A stretch of 64,000 nucleotides of DNA from contig CP070632.1 of NCBI GenBank assembly GCA_020356065.1, positions 354,321 to 418,320 of the forward strand. Reading direction: 5' to 3'. Below the pieces are notes generated by a model. That model saw only the letters and a program-made list of their open reading frames with translations. It was not told where the DNA came from and ran no database searches. The stretch is from Nitrospiraceae bacterium. Its GTDB lineage: Bacteria > Nitrospirota > Thermodesulfovibrionia > UBA6902. Both the position numbers and the translations under genes were made by a program. Shown piece after piece: positions 60,669 to 64,000 of this stretch; position 1 is the stretch's first letter; every line of letters starts with the position of its first letter.

Positions 60669-61775
60669 TTACGGAATAACAGTTTTTTGAAACCAGGGGA
60701 CGATGACTCTTACCGTATCGTTATAAAGTACAAAAAATATCAATAACAGAAGCAGGGTCATCCCTACCTTGTTGGCAGCCACCATGACTTTTTCACTTAT
60801 CGGTTTTCCTCTGATCGCCTCTATGATAAAGAACATTACATGCCCTCCATCAAGAACAGGCACAGGCAGCAGATTTAAGATTGCCAGGTTAATACTGATT
60901 ATCGCAATAAAATTGAAATACGTAAAAACTCCTACAGACGCGGCCTTGGCAGCAGCGTCCACAATGAGGATGGGACCTCCTATCTGCTTTGCTGATACCG
61001 TCCCGGCAAACAGCCTGACAACAACGTCCAGTGTAAGTACACACCATTCATATACAGCCTGTACCGCCTTAAAGGGAGCTGAAAAAATACTGTCACTCTT
61101 GATAACCTTTGCATTGAACTTTTTTGATATACCTATCCTGCCGATGGTCGTCTCTTCACCCTGTTCATTCTTGACCTTCGTAGGTTCCGGTACAATTTTG
61201 ACAGGTAACAGTTCTTCTCCCCTTCTGACTTGCAGGACAAGTTCCTTGCCTGGATTTCTGGAAAATATGTCAGCCATCTCATTCCAGTCTCTGACAGACT
61301 CTCCATTAATCGACACAATAGTGTCATCCTTAACTAACCCTGCCTTCATTGCGGGAGAGTCTTCCATAACACTCTCAAGCGTAGTAGTGATGCTGTCCAG
61401 TTTGGGGATCGCTACGGGAAAGTCTGTACTCAGGAACACCACGAATATGATATATGCCAGAACAAGGTTAAAAACCGGGCCCGCAAGAACTATTGATGCC
61501 CTTTTCCATACTGTCTGATTATTGAATGCCCGGGGCTTGTCTTCTTCTGATATTTCCTCTCCCGGCTCTTCACCAAGAGGTTTAACATAGCCTCCGAGAG
61601 GAATTGCCGACAGGAGGTATTCCGTTTCCCCGACTTTTTTGCCAAGGATCTTGGGGCCGAATCCGAGTGAAAATTTCATCACCTTAACGCCGACAAGCTT
61701 GGCCAATATAAAATGCCCGAGTTCATGAAAAAAGATCAGCAATCCAAATAAAATAACCGCCCAAATAAATGTCAT
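60669..61775 (-). CDS. rseP: RIP metalloprotease RseP / site-2 protease
   Basis: 368 aa membrane-embedded zinc protease. HELGH at residues 17-21 in the first helix, the conserved LGFGPKILGKKVGETEY region, one PDZ domain (about 120-200), and the third-ligand motif NLLPVPVLDGGHVMFF near the C-terminus. It cleaves anti-sigma factors or remnant signal peptides. It has one PDZ rather than the two of E. coli RseP. Overlaps dxr by 4 bp. Confidence 0.95.
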   Translation of the reverse strand: MTFIWAVILFGLLIFFHELGHFILAKLVGVKVMKFSLGFGPKILGKKVGETEYLLSAIPLGGYVKPLGEEPGEEISEEDKPRAFNNQTVWKRASIVLAGPVFNLVLAYIIFVVFLSTDFPVAIPKLDSITTTLESVMEDSPAMKAGLVKDDTIVSINGESVRDWNEMADIFSRNPGKELVLQVRRGEELLPVKIVPEPTKVKNEQGEETTIGRIGISKKFNAKVIKSDSIFSAPFKAVQAVYEWCVLTLDVVVRLFAGTVSAKQIGGPILIVDAAAKAASVGVFTYFNFIAIISINLAILNLLPVPVLDGGHVMFFIIEAIRGKPISEKVMVAANKVGMTLLLLLIFFVLYNDTVRVIVPWFQKTVIP

Positions 61776-62929
61776 AATTTAATTTCTCCATTCAGCAATT
61801 CATTTGCTTTTACTTTTGCCCACTCCGAGGCCTGTAGTACCTCTTCTATTGTTTCATATTCTTTTACTTTATGGCTATCCATTGTTTCTGATACTACCCT
61901 GGTTATATCCGGAAAAGATATTTTGTCATCAAGGAATGCATCCACCGCAACTTCATTCGCGGCATTTAAAACGCACGGCATGGTGCCTCCTGAAATCAGT
62001 GCCCTGTATGTTAAATCAATTGACGGATACTTCTCCCTGTCAGGCTCTTCAAATGTAAGTTTACGTATCTCTGCAAGGTTAAGCGACGGCAATACATCTC
62101 CAAACCTTTCAGGGTAGGACAGTGCGTAACTGATTGGTCCTTTCATGTCAGGAAGAGACAGCTGGGCGATTATGCTGCTGTCAATGAACTCCACCATTGA
62201 ATGGACAATACTCTGGGGATGAATGATGATCCCGATCTTTTCTACCGGCAGGTCAAAAAGCCATTTGGCCTCGATCACCTCAAGTCCCTTGTTCATCAGG
62301 GTGGCTGAATCGATAGTTATTTTCCTTCCCATTTCCCAGTTCGGATGTCTCAGAGCCTCGGCAGATGTAACGGTATTGAGTTCAGACAGACTCCTGTCCC
62401 GAAACGCTCCTCCTGACGCAGTGAGAATTACTCTTGTTACTTCTTCCATGTCTCTTCCGTGAAGACACTGGAAAACCGCGCTGTGTTCACTGTCAACAGG
62501 CAGGATATGTACTCCATGTCCGGCAGCTTCGGCCATTATGAGTTTACCCGCCATCACAAGAGCCTCCTTTGTTGCAAGCGCTATGTCCTTGCCCGCCCTT
62601 ATAGCTCTGTATGTGGGTATAAGACCGGGAGAACCCACTATGGATGAAACAACCATGTCAGACGTCTCCATGGTAGCAGCCGCAACCAAACCATCTTCCC
62701 CTGAAAGAATCTCAACCGGGAGGTTCTTCTTTTTAAGCTCTTCTGCTGCTGCTGTGTCATATACTGCCACCAGATCAGGTTTAAATGAATGAATTTGTGA
62801 TTCAAGCAGACTGATATTATTTCTCGCTGCAAGAGCACAGACTTTAAACCTCTGAGGATTACGGCCTACAACCTCTAGTGTATTTCGGCCTATAGAACCT
62901 GTTGATCCAAGAACCGACAGTGTTTTCAC
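61772..62929 (-). CDS. dxr: 1-deoxy-D-xylulose 5-phosphate reductoisomerase
   Basis: 385 aa. NADPH motif LGSTGSIGRNTLEVV, metal/substrate block ILPVDSEHSAVFQCL, LTASGGAFRDRS, HPNWEMGRKITIDSATLMNK and NAANEVAVDAFLD. It commits DXP to the MEP isoprenoid pathway, which feeds UppS in the same operon. DXP is also a thiazole precursor for the thi genes in this window. Confidence 0.97.
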   Translation of the reverse strand: MKTLSVLGSTGSIGRNTLEVVGRNPQRFKVCALAARNNISLLESQIHSFKPDLVAVYDTAAAEELKKKNLPVEILSGEDGLVAAATMETSDMVVSSIVGSPGLIPTYRAIRAGKDIALATKEALVMAGKLIMAEAAGHGVHILPVDSEHSAVFQCLHGRDMEEVTRVILTASGGAFRDRSLSELNTVTSAEALRHPNWEMGRKITIDSATLMNKGLEVIEAKWLFDLPVEKIGIIIHPQSIVHSMVEFIDSSIIAQLSLPDMKGPISYALSYPERFGDVLPSLNLAEIRKLTFEEPDREKYPSIDLTYRALISGGTMPCVLNAANEVAVDAFLDDKISFPDITRVVSETMDSHKVKEYETIEEVLQASEWAKVKANELLNGEIKL

Positions 62930-63750
62930 AAAAACCTCACAATAAAATAAAGTGCCGGACCGGCAACCAGAAATCCGTCAATCTTATCAAGAAATCCTCC
63001 GTGTCCCGGTATCAGATTTCCGGAGTCCTTCACCCCTGCGTCTCTTTTAAACATTGATTCTATGAGATCTCCCAGAACAGTAGCGAGTCCAAGGGCCACA
63101 CCTGTTGCAGCGGCACCAGATGCTGAAAGGCCCTGGATATTCATGACGATAGTTATCATTACAGCGCCGGCAGATCCTCCCAGGAGACTGCCAAATGCAC
63201 CTTCCATGGTCTTGTTGGGACTCACGGAGGGGAACAGTTTGTGTTTACCAAGATACTTCCCTATATAATATGCCATGCTGTCAGCAAACCATACCGATAC
63301 ATACAACAAGAAAATATATTCTACCCCTGCGTCAATCCGGAGAAACCACTGGAAACTGAGAAATATCCCGATATAAAAGAATCCTGTACCGAGAGGGCCA
63401 ATCTCTGACATGCTTCCTTCAGGAGTCTGACGGTCGAATAATCTCAAGAGAAAGAGAGCAAGAAAACCTAAAAATAACGCCTCTAAAAAAAACTCGGAAT
63501 GTAGACAGATAATATAAAAAATACCGCCGCCAATTAATACTCCCGGAATAATAAATCGATTTCTCAGGCCATACATCGTATAAAACTCATTCATTGCCAT
63601 AACACAGACAACGGTAAGAAGGGCGAGAAAGTAAGGCATCGGCGGTAGATAATACAGATAGACAGCAAGCACGGGCAATATTGCAGCGGCAACCACAATC
63701 CTTTTCCAGTTAAAGTCTGAGGCTGTCTTTTCAGACATATATATTTCCAT
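62926..63750 (-). CDS. cdsA: Phosphatidate cytidylyltransferase
   Basis: 274 aa polytopic membrane enzyme making CDP-diacylglycerol. The C-terminal signature SPNKTMEGAFGSLLGG and LGDLIESMFKRDAGVKDSGN, ending with PGHGGFLDKIDG, is intact. Overlaps dxr by 4 bp. The gene order uppS-cdsA-dxr-rseP is classical. Confidence 0.96.
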   Translation of the reverse strand: MEIYMSEKTASDFNWKRIVVAAAILPVLAVYLYYLPPMPYFLALLTVVCVMAMNEFYTMYGLRNRFIIPGVLIGGGIFYIICLHSEFFLEALFLGFLALFLLRLFDRQTPEGSMSEIGPLGTGFFYIGIFLSFQWFLRIDAGVEYIFLLYVSVWFADSMAYYIGKYLGKHKLFPSVSPNKTMEGAFGSLLGGSAGAVMITIVMNIQGLSASGAAATGVALGLATVLGDLIESMFKRDAGVKDSGNLIPGHGGFLDKIDGFLVAGPALYFIVRFL

Positions 63751-63852
63751 TAGTTCTTCTATTCATATATTGTCACAGTGGCTGTTTTAAGCAACTACAT
63801 ACATTCCATATATCGAGACAGAAATTTCCTGAAAATGTCTTTATGATCTGAC

Positions 63853-64000
63853 TCATCTGTTGCCCGGCAGTGCTCCATATCTTCGTTCCCTGATTTTAAA
63901 TTCCTCAATCGCCTTCCTGAATTCCTCCTTGCCAAAATCAGGCCAGAGTGTGTCAGTGAAATAAAATTCAGAATAAGCCGATTGCCACAGCAGGAAATTA
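63853..64000 (-). CDS. uppS: Isoprenyl (undecaprenyl diphosphate) synthase, C-terminal part
   Basis: Only the last 48 codons are in the window; the frame runs off the right edge. They read [20 protein letters not shown] then [10 protein letters not shown] and [12 protein letters not shown], the well-conserved end of UppS. It makes the C55 lipid carrier for murein and LPS sugar units. It lies about 100 bp upstream of cdsA on the same strand. Confidence 0.93.
   Translation of the reverse strand, partial: NFLLWQSAYSEFYFTDTLWPDFGKEEFRKAIEEFKIRERRYGALPGNR

Noticed and set aside
1-64000. tRNA, rRNA, SRP RNA, tmRNA genes and CRISPR arrays
   Set aside because: Looked for by eye (T-loop GTTCGA-type motifs, repeat spacing) and none found. 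A covariance-model scan would be decisive.

Overview
The window reads as a chromosomal stretch of a Gram-negative, probably anaerobic bacterium with a moderate-to-low GC genome. LptA/B/C, a murein-lipoprotein-like peptide, SPOR and L,D-transpeptidase proteins indicate an outer membrane. A complete Rnf complex with a cluster-rich RnfB, a radical SAM enzyme of HydG type, a PEP-CTERM protein and many two-component and c-di-GMP type regulators fit a member of the Nitrospirota or Desulfobacterota better than an enteric type. That placement is inference; there is no rRNA gene here to settle it. No tRNA gene, CRISPR array, prophage or intact insertion sequence was seen.

Layout. 1-7.3 kb: a MITE-like repeat, an AlkD-type DNA glycosylase, a short glucan phosphorylase, a large hybrid kinase with its response regulator, and a SPOR/TPR exported protein. 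7.3-25.3 kb is the accessory part: a PilZ/DUF4388 coiled-coil membrane protein, two murein-type zinc peptidases (one fused to a tyrosine-recombinase domain), a PEP-CTERM protein coupled to a tiny Cys-rich protein, a DUF4382 protein, a broken GGDEF/REC/HD-GYP regulator, an NHL-repeat protein, a HEAT-repeat/HD-GYP pair, and several stem-loop repeat elements. 25.3-31 kb: rnfCDGEAB. 31.1-35.8 kb: lptC-lptA-lptB-rpoN-hpf-rapZ. 35.9-42.3 kb: cysteine desulfurase, M16 peptidase, rpsO-pnp, PIN-PhoH ATPase. 42.4-45 kb: small genes and gene debris. 45-50.4 kb: rpsP-khpA-trmD-rplS (with no rimM), rnhB, ffh, trxB-trxA. 51-56.6 kb: a response regulator with an in-frame amber codon, then a TPP-riboswitch-controlled thiamin operon. 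56.7-64 kb: L,D-transpeptidase, Ala-rich lipoprotein, aconitase, Nudix hydrolase, and the uppS-cdsA-dxr-rseP envelope/isoprenoid operon running off the right edge.

How it works together. Envelope biogenesis is the dominant theme: LPS export, undecaprenyl-PP and CDP-DAG synthesis, regulated intramembrane proteolysis, murein crosslinking and trimming. Around it lie translation genes and a redox module (Rnf, thioredoxin).

The most unusual items are: (1) an exported M14 carboxypeptidase joined through a membrane helix to a catalytically altered tyrosine recombinase; (2) two related cruciform elements of identical loop length whose 92-nt loops are inverted relative to their flanks; (3) a radical SAM enzyme carrying the HydG-specific CX2CX22C C-terminal cluster motif, placed first in a thiamin operon behind a TPP riboswitch and terminator; (4) several regulators broken by single-nucleotide shifts or in-frame stops.
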